The notes under the pieces: model-generated | Told to the model about the DNA's origin: nothing | What the model saw: the letters and a program-made list of their open reading frames with translations, nothing else | The model's database searches: none | Assembly (NCBI GenBank): GCA_030538085.1 | Contig: JAUNUR010000001.1 | Coordinates: forward strand, 1 to 64,000 | Direction of reading: 5' to 3' | Source of the DNA: Pseudomonadota bacterium | Lineage (GTDB): Bacteria > Pseudomonadota > Gammaproteobacteria > Burkholderiales > Burkholderiaceae_C | DNA: 64,000 nt | Program-made: the position numbers and the translations under genes | Shown: positions 18,836 through 28,138 of the stretch, piece after piece | How the letters are laid out: every line of letters starts with the position of its first letter | Numbering within the stretch: position 1 is the stretch's first letter

Positions 18836-18944
18836 GGTGCGGCGCGGTCGGTCAGTGATGGAGATGCCCCATGCTGCCGCGCCTGCATGACACCCCCATG
18901 AAGTCCGTGCGTCAATGGAGCAACACAGGGGGCGTCGTCAGCGC

Positions 18945-21524
18945 TCACTCCGCCGCGCGGCGCAGCGTCTCCACCACCGGGCGGCGCAGCACCTCGCGCA
19001 GTCCCCACCAGCCGGCAACCAGGGCCAGCACGGCGCCCACGCCGCTGCCCGCCAGCGGCACCCAGGGCGAGGCGGTCCAGCTGAACTCGAACGCATAGCG
19101 CGCCATCGCCCAGCCCACGCCGATGGCGACCACGCTGGCCAGAAAGCCCGCCAGCAGGCCCACGCCCACCAGTTCGGCCCGCTGCACGTCGCTCAGCAGG
19201 CTGCTTGAGGCACCCATGGCGCGCATGATGGCGAACTCGCGCGCGCGCTCCTCGCGCGTGGCGCTGACGGCGGCGAACAGCACGATCAGCCCCGCCACCA
19301 GCGTGAAGCCAAACAGGAACTCCACCGCGCGGATCACCTGGTCGAGCACGCGCTGCACCTGCGCGATGGTGCTGCTCATGTCCACGTTGGTGATGTTCGG
19401 AAACTGCCGCACCAGCGCGTTGTCGAAGCCGGCCGCGCCAGCGCCGGGCCGCCCCAAGCTGGCGGGCGCCCCCTCGGGGGGCACGGAGGAGCGTGGGGGC
19501 CAGATTTCAGGCGCGCGGTAGGCGGCGATGTAGGTGATGGGCATGTCGGGCATCTCCGCCATCGGAAACATGACGAAGAAGTTGACGTGCATCGACGCCC
19601 AGTCCACCTTGCGCAGCGAGGTGATCTTTCCCTCGGCCTGCATCCCGGCGATGTCGAAGGTCATCGTGTCGCCCAGCTTCAGGCCCAGCGTCTTGGCGAT
19701 GCCCTCTTCCACGCTCACGGCACCCGCCTCGCCCGGCTGCCAGCGCCCGGCGGCGATCTCGTTGTGCGGCGGGCGTTCGGCGGCGTGCGACAAGTTGAAC
19801 TCGCGATCCACCAGGCGCTGCGCGCGCTCCTCGGTGAAGTCGTCAGGGTTCACCGGCTCGCCATTGATGGCCACCAGCCGGCCACGGAACATGGGGTACC
19901 AGTCCATCTTCGTCACGCCGGCGTCCGCCAAGGCGGCGCGGAAGGCCTCGCCCTGATCGGGCATCACGTTGATGACGAAGCGGTTGGGTGCATCGGCTGG
20001 CGTGGCGGCGCGCCAGCTGGCGATGAGGTCGGTGCGCAACAGCACCAGCAGCACCAGCGCCAGCAGGCCCACCGCCAGGCTGCTGACCTGCACCACGGCA
20101 TAGGCGGGCCGCGCCGAAATCTGCCGCGTGGCCAGCACCAGCCAGCGCGGCGCGGTCTGCTCGCTGACGACGGCGCGCAGCAACCGCACCGCGCCCCACG
20201 ACAGCAGCGCGAACACCGCCACCGCGCCGGCAAAGCCGCCCACGGCGATCAGCCCCAACGTGATGTCGGCGCTGACCGCCACCAGCAGGGCCGCGAAACC
20301 CGCCACGCCCAGCGCCAGCACAGCCAGCGAGGCCGGCCGCAGCGCGCCCACGTCGCGCCGGATCACGCGCAGCGGTGGCACCTGCGCCAGTTGCAGCACC
20401 GGCGGCAGGCCGAAGGCGATGAGCAGCGTGAGCCCAATGCCCAGCCCGAACAGCACGGGCCAGGCGCTGGGCGCGGGCAAGCCAGTTTCCACAAGCCCCG
20501 CCAGCAGCGCCACGAACACGTGGTGCACCGCGTAACCGGCCAGCACGCCCGCCACGCTGGCGGCCAGGCCCACCAGCACGAATTCGACCGCATACGCCCC
20601 CGCAATGGCGCGCTGCGGCAGTCCCAGCACGCGCAGCATGGCGCAGTCATCCAGCCGGCGCGACGCGAAACCGCGTGCGGCCAGCGCCACCGCCACGGCG
20701 GCCAGCAGCGCCACGAGGTTGAGGAATTTCTCGGCCCGGTCCAGCGTGCGCATCATCTCCGGCCGGCCGCTGTCCAGCGACTCCAGCCGCACGCCGTGCA
20801 CCTCGGGTTTCTTCAACTCGGCTTCGGCCCAGGTGATGAACTGGCGCACGGCGGGCTCGTCACCCGCCACGGCCAGCCGGTAAGTGATGCGGCTGGCCGG
20901 CTGCACCAGCCCGGTGGCGGGCAGATCGGCGCCGTGCAGCATCACGCGCGGAGCAAAGCTCATGAAGCCCGAGCCGCGATCCGGCTCGTTGGCGATCAGG
21001 CGCTCGATGCGCAGGCTGGCATCGCCCAGCAGCAGCGCATCGCCTACCTTCAGGGCCAGCGTTTCCAGCAGTGCGGCATCAACCCACGCCGTGCCGCGCG
21101 CGGGGATGCCGTCGGTCGGATCGCCCGTGCGGTCTGTGGCGTCGCGCGCCAGACGCAGCTGGCCGCGCAGCGGATAGCCGTGGCCCACCGCCTTCAGCGC
21201 CACCAGCCGCGTGGCTCCGCCTTGCGCGTCGCTGGCGCGGCCCATGGTGGGAAACGTGAGCGTGGTGGCGTGCCGCAGGCCCAGCGCCTCGGCGTGATCG
21301 CGCCACTCGGGCGCGGGCGGGTTGTCACTGACCACCACGGCATCGCCGCCCAGCAGCTGGCGCGCGTCGCGCTTCAGGCCGCCCTGCAACCGGTCGGAGA
21401 AGAAGCCCACGCTGGTCAGCGCCGCCACGGCCAATGTCACGGCCACCATCAGCAGCCGCAACTCGCCCGCGCGCAGATCGCGCCACAGCGTGCGCCAGCC
21501 CAAGGCCCAGATGGATGTGTTCAT
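18945..21524 (-). CDS. FtsX/MacB-family ABC transporter permease (YbbP-like)
   Basis: The 859-residue membrane protein has two FtsX modules: one N-terminal membrane helix, a large periplasmic domain, three or four helices (about 265-420), further helices in the middle (around 430-520), a second periplasmic domain (530-730), and three C-terminal helices ending near residue 850. This plan is that of YbbP-type permeases, which work with a YbbA-like ATPase, but no ATPase gene is adjacent here. I chose the ATG at 21524. Residues about 675-694 (PPRSSVPPEGAPASLGR and flanks) are encoded by a GC repeat that looks inserted in frame in a periplasmic loop. Substrate unknown. Confidence 0.82.
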   Translation of the reverse strand: MNTSIWALGWRTLWRDLRAGELRLLMVAVTLAVAALTSVGFFSDRLQGGLKRDARQLLGGDAVVVSDNPPAPEWRDHAEALGLRHATTLTFPTMGRASDAQGGATRLVALKAVGHGYPLRGQLRLARDATDRTGDPTDGIPARGTAWVDAALLETLALKVGDALLLGDASLRIERLIANEPDRGSGFMSFAPRVMLHGADLPATGLVQPASRITYRLAVAGDEPAVRQFITWAEAELKKPEVHGVRLESLDSGRPEMMRTLDRAEKFLNLVALLAAVAVALAARGFASRRLDDCAMLRVLGLPQRAIAGAYAVEFVLVGLAASVAGVLAGYAVHHVFVALLAGLVETGLPAPSAWPVLFGLGIGLTLLIAFGLPPVLQLAQVPPLRVIRRDVGALRPASLAVLALGVAGFAALLVAVSADITLGLIAVGGFAGAVAVFALLSWGAVRLLRAVVSEQTAPRWLVLATRQISARPAYAVVQVSSLAVGLLALVLLVLLRTDLIASWRAATPADAPNRFVINVMPDQGEAFRAALADAGVTKMDWYPMFRGRLVAINGEPVNPDDFTEERAQRLVDREFNLSHAAERPPHNEIAAGRWQPGEAGAVSVEEGIAKTLGLKLGDTMTFDIAGMQAEGKITSLRKVDWASMHVNFFVMFPMAEMPDMPITYIAAYRAPEIWPPRSSVPPEGAPASLGRPGAGAAGFDNALVRQFPNITNVDMSSTIAQVQRVLDQVIRAVEFLFGFTLVAGLIVLFAAVSATREERAREFAIMRAMGASSSLLSDVQRAELVGVGLLAGFLASVVAIGVGWAMARYAFEFSWTASPWVPLAGSGVGAVLALVAGWWGLREVLRRPVVETLRRAAE
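19452..19501. repeat. Repeat inserted within a coding sequence
   Basis: CCCCAAGCTGGCGGGCGCCC followed by CCTCGGGGGGCACGGAGGAG is of the type usually seen between genes in Comamonadaceae. Here it lies inside the FtsX-family gene, in frame, adding a proline/glycine-rich segment of about 16-20 residues. Confidence 0.5.
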
Positions 21525-21637
21525 GGTGTGCAACCTTAGCGCAAGGTGGGTGACCACCGCTGGCGGCGCGCCTTCGGGACCGGCGCTTTATTTCAAGCCA
21601 AATCAGTCCCTGATGCCCACTCTATCAGCGCAAACAG

Positions 21638-22498
21638 CTATGAATTTTGAGGTGGTGATGCCGCCAGTTCAGGCTGCCATTGCAAGCGTTCAGGCGCGGT
21701 GTAGCAAAGAAAGCGCTTGTTCATCGCCCGCCCGATGGCGCACAGCCCCAACTGGCGCGCCACGTGCAGCCCCATCTGCGTGATGCCGCTGCGCGACACA
21801 ACGATGGGCACGCCCATCTGCGCCGACTTGATGACCATCTCGCTCGTCAGCCGGCCCGTGGTGTAGAACACCTTGTCGCTGCCGCGCTGCGTGGCCGCGT
21901 CCTGCAGCCACATCCAGCCGGCGATGGTGTCGATGGCGTTGTGGCGGCCCACGTCCTCCACGAAGATCAGCATGCGCTCGCCCGCGAACAGCGCGCAGCC
22001 GTGCACCGAGCCAGCGGACTTGTACGTGCTTTCCTGCAGGCGGATGGCGTTCAGCAGACCATAGAGTTGGGCCTGCGTCAGCGTGGCATCGCCCAGGCGG
22101 ATGCGGTCCAGGTCGGCCATCAAGTCGCCGAACACGCTGCCCTGCCCGCAGCCAGTGGTGACCACGCGCTGCGCGGTGCGCTCTTCGATGCGCTCGATGC
22201 CGTGGCGCGTTTTCACTGAGGCAGCGCCGACTTCCCAGTCCACCGTGATCGACTCGACCTCGTCCACCGCGCCGATCAGGCGCTGGTTGCGCAGGTAGCC
22301 CAGCACCAGCCATTCGGGATGCGCGCCCAGCGTCATCAGCGTGACCAGTTCGCGCTTGTCCACGTACACCGTCAGCGCGCGTTCGGCGGGAATCGACACC
22401 TCCGAAGACTGCCCATGCTCGTCGATGGCGAGCACGCGCTCCGTCAGCGGGGCGCTGGCCTGGGTCAGATACGGGAAGACAGGACTCGAAGCGGTCAT
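21638..22498 (-). CDS. fdhD: Formate dehydrogenase accessory sulfurtransferase FdhD
   Basis: FdhD delivers sulfur from IscS to the molybdenum cofactor and is required for active formate dehydrogenase. The 286-residue protein has the family blocks LVTLMTLGAHPEWLVLGYLRNQ, KSAGSVHGCALF, FVEDVGRHNAIDTIAG and GRLTSEMVIKSAQMG. The sulfur-transfer loop reads TTGCGQGS with Cys117, whereas the E. coli protein has a second cysteine three residues later; here that position is Gly120. The first cysteine is the essential one in E. coli. The ATG at 22498 was preferred to a TTG four codons upstream. It closes the formate dehydrogenase operon. Confidence 0.93.
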   Translation of the reverse strand: MTASSPVFPYLTQASAPLTERVLAIDEHGQSSEVSIPAERALTVYVDKRELVTLMTLGAHPEWLVLGYLRNQRLIGAVDEVESITVDWEVGAASVKTRHGIERIEERTAQRVVTTGCGQGSVFGDLMADLDRIRLGDATLTQAQLYGLLNAIRLQESTYKSAGSVHGCALFAGERMLIFVEDVGRHNAIDTIAGWMWLQDAATQRGSDKVFYTTGRLTSEMVIKSAQMGVPIVVSRSGITQMGLHVARQLGLCAIGRAMNKRFLCYTAPERLQWQPELAASPPQNS

Positions 22499-22580
22499 CA
22501 ATGCAAACAAGAAAGAAGGCCACGCCGGCAGCCCGGGGTGGCCTTGGTCAGTGTAGCGAGTACGCGCGGGCGTGGCGTGC

Positions 22581-23009
22581 TCAGGGCTTGGTGGTCGAGG
22601 CCGCGCTGGCGGGCGCGGTGGCGGGCACGGCGCCGGTCTTCACTTCGGCCTGGGTTTGCGGCGTGGTCACGGGCGGGGTGGCCGCCGTGGCGGCGGGCGA
22701 ATGCGCGCCTGCCTGCTCGATCGGCTTGGCCTGCGGTGGCGTGTAGACGAACGGGCCCGGATCGGCGCAGGCGGGCGTGCCCACGGCTTCGCCCGGCGCC
22801 GGGCGCCCCGCCGGCACGCTGGCGCGGTAGCGCGCGGCCACGCGATCCTGTGCCCGGCACAGCTTGTACGCATCCACCTTGCCCTGCCAGGCGGTCTTGG
22901 CGGCGGCCTCGTCGGCCTTGGCCTTGGCCTCGGCGCTGAGCGGCGGCAGCTTGGCCATGGCGGCGCTGCCCAGGGCCAGCGCGGCGATCATCAACAGGTG
23001 TTTCTTCAT
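22581..23009 (-). CDS. Small exported protein of the formate dehydrogenase operon
   Basis: This 142-residue protein of unknown function begins with a clear Sec signal (MKKHLLMIAALALGSAAMA). The mature part has an alanine/lysine-rich helix (SAEAKAKADEAAAKTAW), two cysteines (in KLCRAQD and TPACADPG) and a long proline/alanine/threonine tail. It is 14 bp downstream of the cytochrome subunit gene and 82 bp upstream of fdhD on the same strand, so it is almost certainly in the operon. A periplasmic role near formate dehydrogenase is inferred only from position. Confidence 0.75.
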   Translation of the reverse strand: MKKHLLMIAALALGSAAMAKLPPLSAEAKAKADEAAAKTAWQGKVDAYKLCRAQDRVAARYRASVPAGRPAPGEAVGTPACADPGPFVYTPPQAKPIEQAGAHSPAATAATPPVTTPQTQAEVKTGAVPATAPASAASTTKP

Positions 23010-23023
23010 GGTGCCAATCTCTT

Positions 23024-24244
23024 TCACACGGAAGCCGTCCGCACGGGCGGTTGCGGTTGCACGCCCTGCCCCGAGCGCTGCGCCGGAATCTTGCCGGCCA
23101 CGACGTCGTCGTACCACAGTTCGTGGTGCTCCTTGGCCCATTCCTCGTCGACCCAGCCGGTGCGCATGGCCTTGTAGGCGCCACGCACGCCCAGCGTGCC
23201 CATGTAGATGTGACCAGCCAGCATCGACATCATGACGACGGTGGCCACCAGGTGAATCATGTGGGCGATCTGCATCTCGCCGCGCGTGATGCCCAAGCCG
23301 GGAACCAGCTTGTCCAGCACCAGGCCCGAGCCGACGGCGATGAGACCGGGGAAGAACATGCCCCACCAATACATGCCCTTTTCCGCCGGGTTGAAGCGGT
23401 GCGAGGGCACCTGCTTGTCTCCCAGCATGCCGCCGGCGTTCTTCAGCCACAGCAGATCCCAGATGCTGGCGATGTTGTCCCGCAGGAAGGTGACGAGCAC
23501 GACCGCCAGCGACACCGCGAACAGCGGGCCGGCGAAGTTGTGCGCGTTCTTGAGCAGGTAGGTGAGCCAGCCGAACAGTTGCAGCCCCATCACCGGCTGC
23601 AGAAAGAACTTGCCGAAGGCCATCACGATGCCGGAGAGCGCCAGCAACACGAAGGCGATGGCGTTGAGCCAGTGCGCCGAGCGCTCGAACGGCGTGAAGC
23701 GCTCGATCACCGGCCGGCCCTCGTTGCGGGCCTGCCCCAGGCTGCCCTTGGCGAAATAAAGAAGGAGCAGCGCCACCAGCGCGATCAGCAGCAGCGAGCC
23801 GCCGTAGGGAATCAGCCAGTGGTTGCGCACCTGGCGCCACCCTTCGCCCGCCGTGGTGAAGCGCGCGCCGGGGTACTGCACCATGGGCTGGATCAGGTTG
23901 CCGGCCTCTGGCGCCTGTGAGGTCGGCAGGCTGCTGTAGCCGGTAACGCCGCTGCCCACCGCGCGCCACAGGGGCGCGTTGTTGCCGGGCTGCACGCGGC
24001 CTCGCTCGGCGTTGGTGTGCTGGCCGTAGGCGGGGTCGGCGGTGGCGTCGGGCGCGATCTCGAAGATGTTGGCGCTTTGAATGCCACCCAGGCCCGGCGC
24101 CGCAGGGGCTGGCGCCGAAGCCGCCGCCACCGCTGCCGATGCGGCGGCATTCGCGGCGGCGGACTCGGGCGCCGGCTGCGCCCACGCGCCGCCGATCAGG
24201 CCCAGGGCCAGCGCGCTGGCTCGAATGAACGGAATGAGGCGCAT
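23024..24244 (-). CDS. Formate dehydrogenase cytochrome b subunit (gamma)
   Basis: This 406-residue membrane subunit carries electrons from formate dehydrogenase to the quinone pool through b haems. An N-terminal signal sequence (about 1-22) is followed by a long Ala/Pro-rich periplasmic segment (to about 160) that is not part of the E. coli FdnI plan. After it come membrane helices near 170-190, 215-240, 265-285, and 330-380. Histidines in SAHWLNAIAF, KNAHNFAGPLF and MIHLVATVVMMSMLAGHIYMG are candidate haem ligands. The ATG at 24244 has a near-perfect AAAAGGAGGT site. It follows the lipoprotein gene by 14 bp. Confidence 0.9.
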   Translation of the reverse strand: MRLIPFIRASALALGLIGGAWAQPAPESAAANAAASAAVAAASAPAPAAPGLGGIQSANIFEIAPDATADPAYGQHTNAERGRVQPGNNAPLWRAVGSGVTGYSSLPTSQAPEAGNLIQPMVQYPGARFTTAGEGWRQVRNHWLIPYGGSLLLIALVALLLLYFAKGSLGQARNEGRPVIERFTPFERSAHWLNAIAFVLLALSGIVMAFGKFFLQPVMGLQLFGWLTYLLKNAHNFAGPLFAVSLAVVLVTFLRDNIASIWDLLWLKNAGGMLGDKQVPSHRFNPAEKGMYWWGMFFPGLIAVGSGLVLDKLVPGLGITRGEMQIAHMIHLVATVVMMSMLAGHIYMGTLGVRGAYKAMRTGWVDEEWAKEHHELWYDDVVAGKIPAQRSGQGVQPQPPVRTASV

Positions 24245-24258
24245 GGTCGACCTCCTTT

Positions 24259-24495
24259 TTATTTGGCCTGCGTGCGGTTGTATTCGTTCTGGCCGTACTG
24301 TCCGCGCGCGCGCAACTGCTGCTGCCAGCTGTTGGCGTCGCCCGCCGTCCAGCCGGGCTGGGTGAACGATGCCACGCCGGTGCCTTGATAAGCAGCGCCG
24401 TCGGCCTGCGTGCCGGTCTGCTCCTGCGGCTTTTCGGAGCAGGCGGTCAGTGCGATCAGGGCCGCCACGGCGGCAGTCCAGGACAGGCTCTTCAT
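24259..24495 (-). CDS. Small lipoprotein in the formate dehydrogenase operon
   Basis: This 78-residue predicted lipoprotein has signal MKSLSWTAAVAALIALTACS with the lipobox cysteine at 19, and a short hydrophilic mature part rich in Gln, Gly and Asn. Its ATG overlaps the stop codon of the iron-sulfur subunit gene (ATGA), so translation is coupled. I do not recognise the family. Its position between the beta and gamma subunit genes suggests a structural or assembly role near the periplasmic enzyme, but nothing in the sequence shows this. Confidence 0.75.
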   Translation of the reverse strand: MKSLSWTAAVAALIALTACSEKPQEQTGTQADGAAYQGTGVASFTQPGWTAGDANSWQQQLRARGQYGQNEYNRTQAK

Positions 24496-25109
24496 GATTT
24501 CGCTCCTTCGGGCTTGGCGCCCTTCTGGCTGCCATAGGCCGTGCCCCAGCCCCACACCTCGGCACCCTTGCCGCGGCTGATCACGCGCGTGCGGAAGATG
24601 TCGGCCACCATGTCGCCGTCGCCAGCCAGCAAGGCCTTGGTCGAGCACATCTCGGCGCAGGCCGGCAGCTTGCCCTCGGCCAGGCGGTTGCGGCCATATT
24701 TCTCGAACTCGGCCTGGCTGCCGTGCTTCTCGGGGCCGCCGGCGCAGAAGGTGCACTTGTCCATCTTGCCGCGCACGCCGAACGTGCCCTTGGACGGAAA
24801 CTGCGGGGCGCCGAACGGGCAGGCGTAGCTGCAATAGCCGCAGCCGATGCACACATCCTTGTCGTGCAGCACCACGCCCTCGTCGGTGCGGTAGAAGCAG
24901 TTGACCGGGCAGACGGCCATGCAGGGCGCGTCGGAGCAGTGCATGCAGGCGACCGAGATCGACTTCTCGCCGGGCACACCGTCGTTGAGCGTGACCACGC
25001 GGCGGCGGTTCACGCCCCAGGGCACCTCGTGCTCGTTCTTGCAGGCGGTGACGCAGCCGTTGCACTCAATGCAGCGCTCGGCGTCACAGATGAATTTCAT
25101 TCGTGCCAT
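24492..25109 (-). CDS. Formate dehydrogenase iron-sulfur subunit (beta, Fdh3B-type)
   Basis: This 205-residue electron-transfer subunit has four 4Fe-4S cluster motifs: CIECNGCVTACKNEHE (residues 13-28), CMHCSDAPCMAVCP (55-68), CIGCGYCSYACP (87-98), and a set formed by CTFC with CAEMC near the C-terminus. This matches the short Fdh3B/HybA-like type that lacks the C-terminal membrane helix of E. coli FdnH. It passes electrons from the catalytic subunit to the cytochrome subunit. It begins 10 bp after the catalytic gene and its stop overlaps the next start. Confidence 0.93.
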   Translation of the reverse strand: MARMKFICDAERCIECNGCVTACKNEHEVPWGVNRRRVVTLNDGVPGEKSISVACMHCSDAPCMAVCPVNCFYRTDEGVVLHDKDVCIGCGYCSYACPFGAPQFPSKGTFGVRGKMDKCTFCAGGPEKHGSQAEFEKYGRNRLAEGKLPACAEMCSTKALLAGDGDMVADIFRTRVISRGKGAEVWGWGTAYGSQKGAKPEGAKS

Positions 25110-25119
25110 GGCGCTGTCC

Positions 25120-28089
25120 TTATGCCTTCTCGATGTTGCAGATGGTGGTCTTGGTTTCTTGCATCATGGTCACGCTGTCGTAACCGTAAGTGGTGGCCGT
25201 GTTGACGGCTTCGCCGCGCACCACCGGGTGCGCCCCGGCGGGGTAGAACGGCAGCATGTCTGCGCCCTGCCAACGGCCGGAGAAGTGGAACGGCATCCAG
25301 CAGGTGTCGGGACCCACGCGCTCGGTCACCAGGGCCTGCACGTTCAGGCGAGCACCCGTGGGCGTGACCACCCAGCAACGCTCGCCGTTGCGGATGCCGC
25401 GCTCGGACGCGGCCTTGGGGTTGATCTCGACAAACGACTCCTGCTGCAGTTCGGCCAGCCAGGGGTTGGAGCGAGTCTCTTCACCGCCGCCCTCGTACTC
25501 GACCAGGCGGCCAGAGGTGAGGATGAGCGGAAACTTCTTGTCCAGCCCGTCGGCGATGTTCTTGTCCTGCACGCTCTTGAACAGCGTGGGCAAGCGCCAG
25601 AACGCGCGCTTGTCGTCGTGCGTCGGGTACTTGGCCATCAGGTCCGGGCGGGTGCCGTACAGCGGCTCGCGGTGCTGCGGGATGGGGTCGGGAAAGTTCC
25701 ACACCACTGCGCGGGCCTTGGCGTTGCCGAAGGGGTGGCAGCCGTGGTTCTTCATCACCACGCGGATGATGGCGCCGGTGGGGTCGGTCTTCCAGTTCTT
25801 GCCCTCGGCCTTGGCCTGCTCTTCAGGGGTCAGTTCGCCCCACCAGCCGAGTTTTTTCAGCAGCACATGGTCGAACTCGGGGTAGCCGGTGGTGATGTCG
25901 GCACCCAGCGAGTGCGAGCCATCCTCGGCCAGCAGGTTGACGCCGTCGCGCTCCACACCGAAGTTGGCGCGGAAGTTGCCGCCGCCGTCCATCACGTGCT
26001 TGCTGGTGTCGTACAGGTTGGGCGAGCCGGGATGCCGCATCTCGGGCGTGCCCCAGCAGGGCCAGGGCAAGCCGAAGTAGTCGCCGGTCAGGTCAACGCC
26101 GGTGGCTTCGTCCTTGGCGCTGCCCTTGAATTTGAGCGTCTTGACGTCGAACGAGCCCATGTGCCTCATGTGGGCCTTCAAGCGCTCGGGGCTCTGGCCG
26201 GTGTAGCCGATGGTCCAGACGCAGCGGTTGATCTCGCGCAGGATGTCTTCGGGCACCGGCTCGTCCATGCCCTTGACCTTCTGCATGCCGTAGTTCTTGC
26301 ACAGCTCCTTGTCGAAGCCGAACTTCTGCGCCAACTGGTACATGATCATGTGGTCGCTGCGGCTTTCCCACAGCGGCTCGATGACCTTCTCGCGCCATTG
26401 CAGCGAGCGGTTGGACGCCGTGGCCGAGCCGCTGGTCTCGAACTGCGTGCAGGCCGGCAGCAGGTAGACGGCGCGGTTGGGGTTGAGGTCACCCGGCGCG
26501 CTGGTCATGGCCGCCATGGCGGCGGTGGCCGACGGGTACGGGTCGATCACCACCAGCAGATCCAGCTTGTCCATGGCCTTCTTCATCTCCAGGCCGCGGG
26601 TCTGCGAGTTGGGCGCGTGGCCCCAGAAGATGACGCCGCGGATGTTGCTGTCCTGGTCGATGAACTCGTTCTTCTCCAGCACGCCGTCGATCCAGCGGCT
26701 GACGGTGATGCCGCTCTTGGTCAGCATCGCCGGACTGGCGTACTGCTTCTTGATCCACTCGAAATCAACGCCCCAGGCCGCGGCGAAGTGCTTCCACGAA
26801 CCTTCGGCCAGGCCGTAGTAGCCGGGCAGCGAATCGGGGTTGGGGCCAACGTCGGTGGCGCCCTGCACGTTGTCGTGGCCGCGGAAGATGTTGGCGCCGC
26901 CGCCCGACACACCGATGTTGCCCAGCGCCAACTGCAGGATGCACGAGGCGCGCACCATGGCGTTGCCAATGGTGTGCTGCGTCTGGCCCATGCACCACAC
27001 GATGGTGCCGGGCTTGCTTTCGTGCAGCATGGTGGCCACCTTGAGCATCTGCGCCTCGGTCACGCCGCAGGCCTCCTCGACCTTGTCGGGCGTCCACTTG
27101 GCCAGCACTTCTTCGCGCACCTTGTCCATGCCGAACACGCGGTCGGCGATGTATTTCTTGTCTTCCCAGCCGTTCTTGAAGATGTGATACAGCACGCCGA
27201 ACAGGAACGGGATGTCGGTGCCCGAGCGGATGCGCACGTACTCGTCGGCCTTCGCCGCCGTGCGGGTGAAGCGCGGGTCGACCACGATCATCTTGCAGCC
27301 GGTTTCCTTGCTGTGCAGCATGTGCAGCATCGACACCGGGTGGGCTTCGGCGGCGTTGGAGCCGATGTACAGCGCGACCTTGCTGTTCTGCATGTCGTTG
27401 TAGCTGTTGGTCATCGCCCCGTAGCCCCAGGTGTTGGCCACGCCCGCCACGGTGGTGGAATGGCAGATGCGCGCCTGGTGGTCGCAGTTGTTGCTGCCCC
27501 AGAAGCTCATCCACTTGCGCAGCAGGTAGGCCTGCTCGTTGCTGTGCTTGGAGGAGCCGACCACGTACAGCGAGTCGGGGCCGCTTTCCTTGCGCAGCTC
27601 CAGCATGCGGGCGCTGATCTCGTTCAGGGCCTCGTCCCAGCTGATGCGCTGGTACTTGCCGTTCACCAGCTTCATCGGGTAGCGCAGGCGGTATTCGCCA
27701 TGGCCGTGCTCGCGCAGCGCGGCGCCCTTGGCGCAGTGCGCGCCCAGGTTGATGGGCGAGTCGAACACCGGCTCCTGGCGCACCCAGACGCCGTTCTCGA
27801 CCACCGCGTCGGACGCACAACCGACCGAGCAGTGCGTGCACACGGTGCGCTTGACCTCGACGGTGCCGCTGCCGTCGATGCTCTTGGCGGCGCTGGCGGC
27901 ATCGGCCTTCTTCACCAGCGTCAGCTGCGTGGCCGCCAGGCCGGCGCCCACGCCGAGGCCGGAGCGGCGCAGGAAAGCGCGGCGGTCCATCGTGGGCAGG
28001 GCCTGCGACAGGCCATGGCGCAAGCGATGCACGAAGGAAGAGGAAACAGGAGCGCCCGCAGCGGCGCCGGATTTCTTGGTCAGCAACAT
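25120..28089 (-). CDS. Formate dehydrogenase catalytic subunit (molybdopterin, Cys-type, Tat-exported)
   Basis: This 989-residue molybdenum/tungsten bis-MGD enzyme oxidises formate to CO2. A Tat signal is visible (DRRAFLRRSGLGVGAGL, residues 35-51), placing the enzyme in the periplasm. The first 4Fe-4S cluster is bound by CTHCSVGC (84-91) and the Cys of GAHCAKGA. The metal ligand is Cys209 followed by His210 in ARICHSTTVAG, where E. coli FdnG has selenocysteine, so no selenocysteine machinery is needed. The C-terminal dinucleotide-binding domain ends with SGRWQGADMLPFYPAG. A long 34-residue N-terminal extension precedes the Tat motif. The ATG has a GAGGG site. Partners follow directly: beta, lipoprotein, gamma, exported protein, fdhD. 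Confidence 0.95.
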   Translation of the reverse strand: MLLTKKSGAAAGAPVSSSFVHRLRHGLSQALPTMDRRAFLRRSGLGVGAGLAATQLTLVKKADAASAAKSIDGSGTVEVKRTVCTHCSVGCASDAVVENGVWVRQEPVFDSPINLGAHCAKGAALREHGHGEYRLRYPMKLVNGKYQRISWDEALNEISARMLELRKESGPDSLYVVGSSKHSNEQAYLLRKWMSFWGSNNCDHQARICHSTTVAGVANTWGYGAMTNSYNDMQNSKVALYIGSNAAEAHPVSMLHMLHSKETGCKMIVVDPRFTRTAAKADEYVRIRSGTDIPFLFGVLYHIFKNGWEDKKYIADRVFGMDKVREEVLAKWTPDKVEEACGVTEAQMLKVATMLHESKPGTIVWCMGQTQHTIGNAMVRASCILQLALGNIGVSGGGANIFRGHDNVQGATDVGPNPDSLPGYYGLAEGSWKHFAAAWGVDFEWIKKQYASPAMLTKSGITVSRWIDGVLEKNEFIDQDSNIRGVIFWGHAPNSQTRGLEMKKAMDKLDLLVVIDPYPSATAAMAAMTSAPGDLNPNRAVYLLPACTQFETSGSATASNRSLQWREKVIEPLWESRSDHMIMYQLAQKFGFDKELCKNYGMQKVKGMDEPVPEDILREINRCVWTIGYTGQSPERLKAHMRHMGSFDVKTLKFKGSAKDEATGVDLTGDYFGLPWPCWGTPEMRHPGSPNLYDTSKHVMDGGGNFRANFGVERDGVNLLAEDGSHSLGADITTGYPEFDHVLLKKLGWWGELTPEEQAKAEGKNWKTDPTGAIIRVVMKNHGCHPFGNAKARAVVWNFPDPIPQHREPLYGTRPDLMAKYPTHDDKRAFWRLPTLFKSVQDKNIADGLDKKFPLILTSGRLVEYEGGGEETRSNPWLAELQQESFVEINPKAASERGIRNGERCWVVTPTGARLNVQALVTERVGPDTCWMPFHFSGRWQGADMLPFYPAGAHPVVRGEAVNTATTYGYDSVTMMQETKTTICNIEKA

Positions 28090-28138
28090 GGGGGAACCCT
28101 CAAGCGGTCGGGGTTGGAATCGGGTGGGACACCGACGC

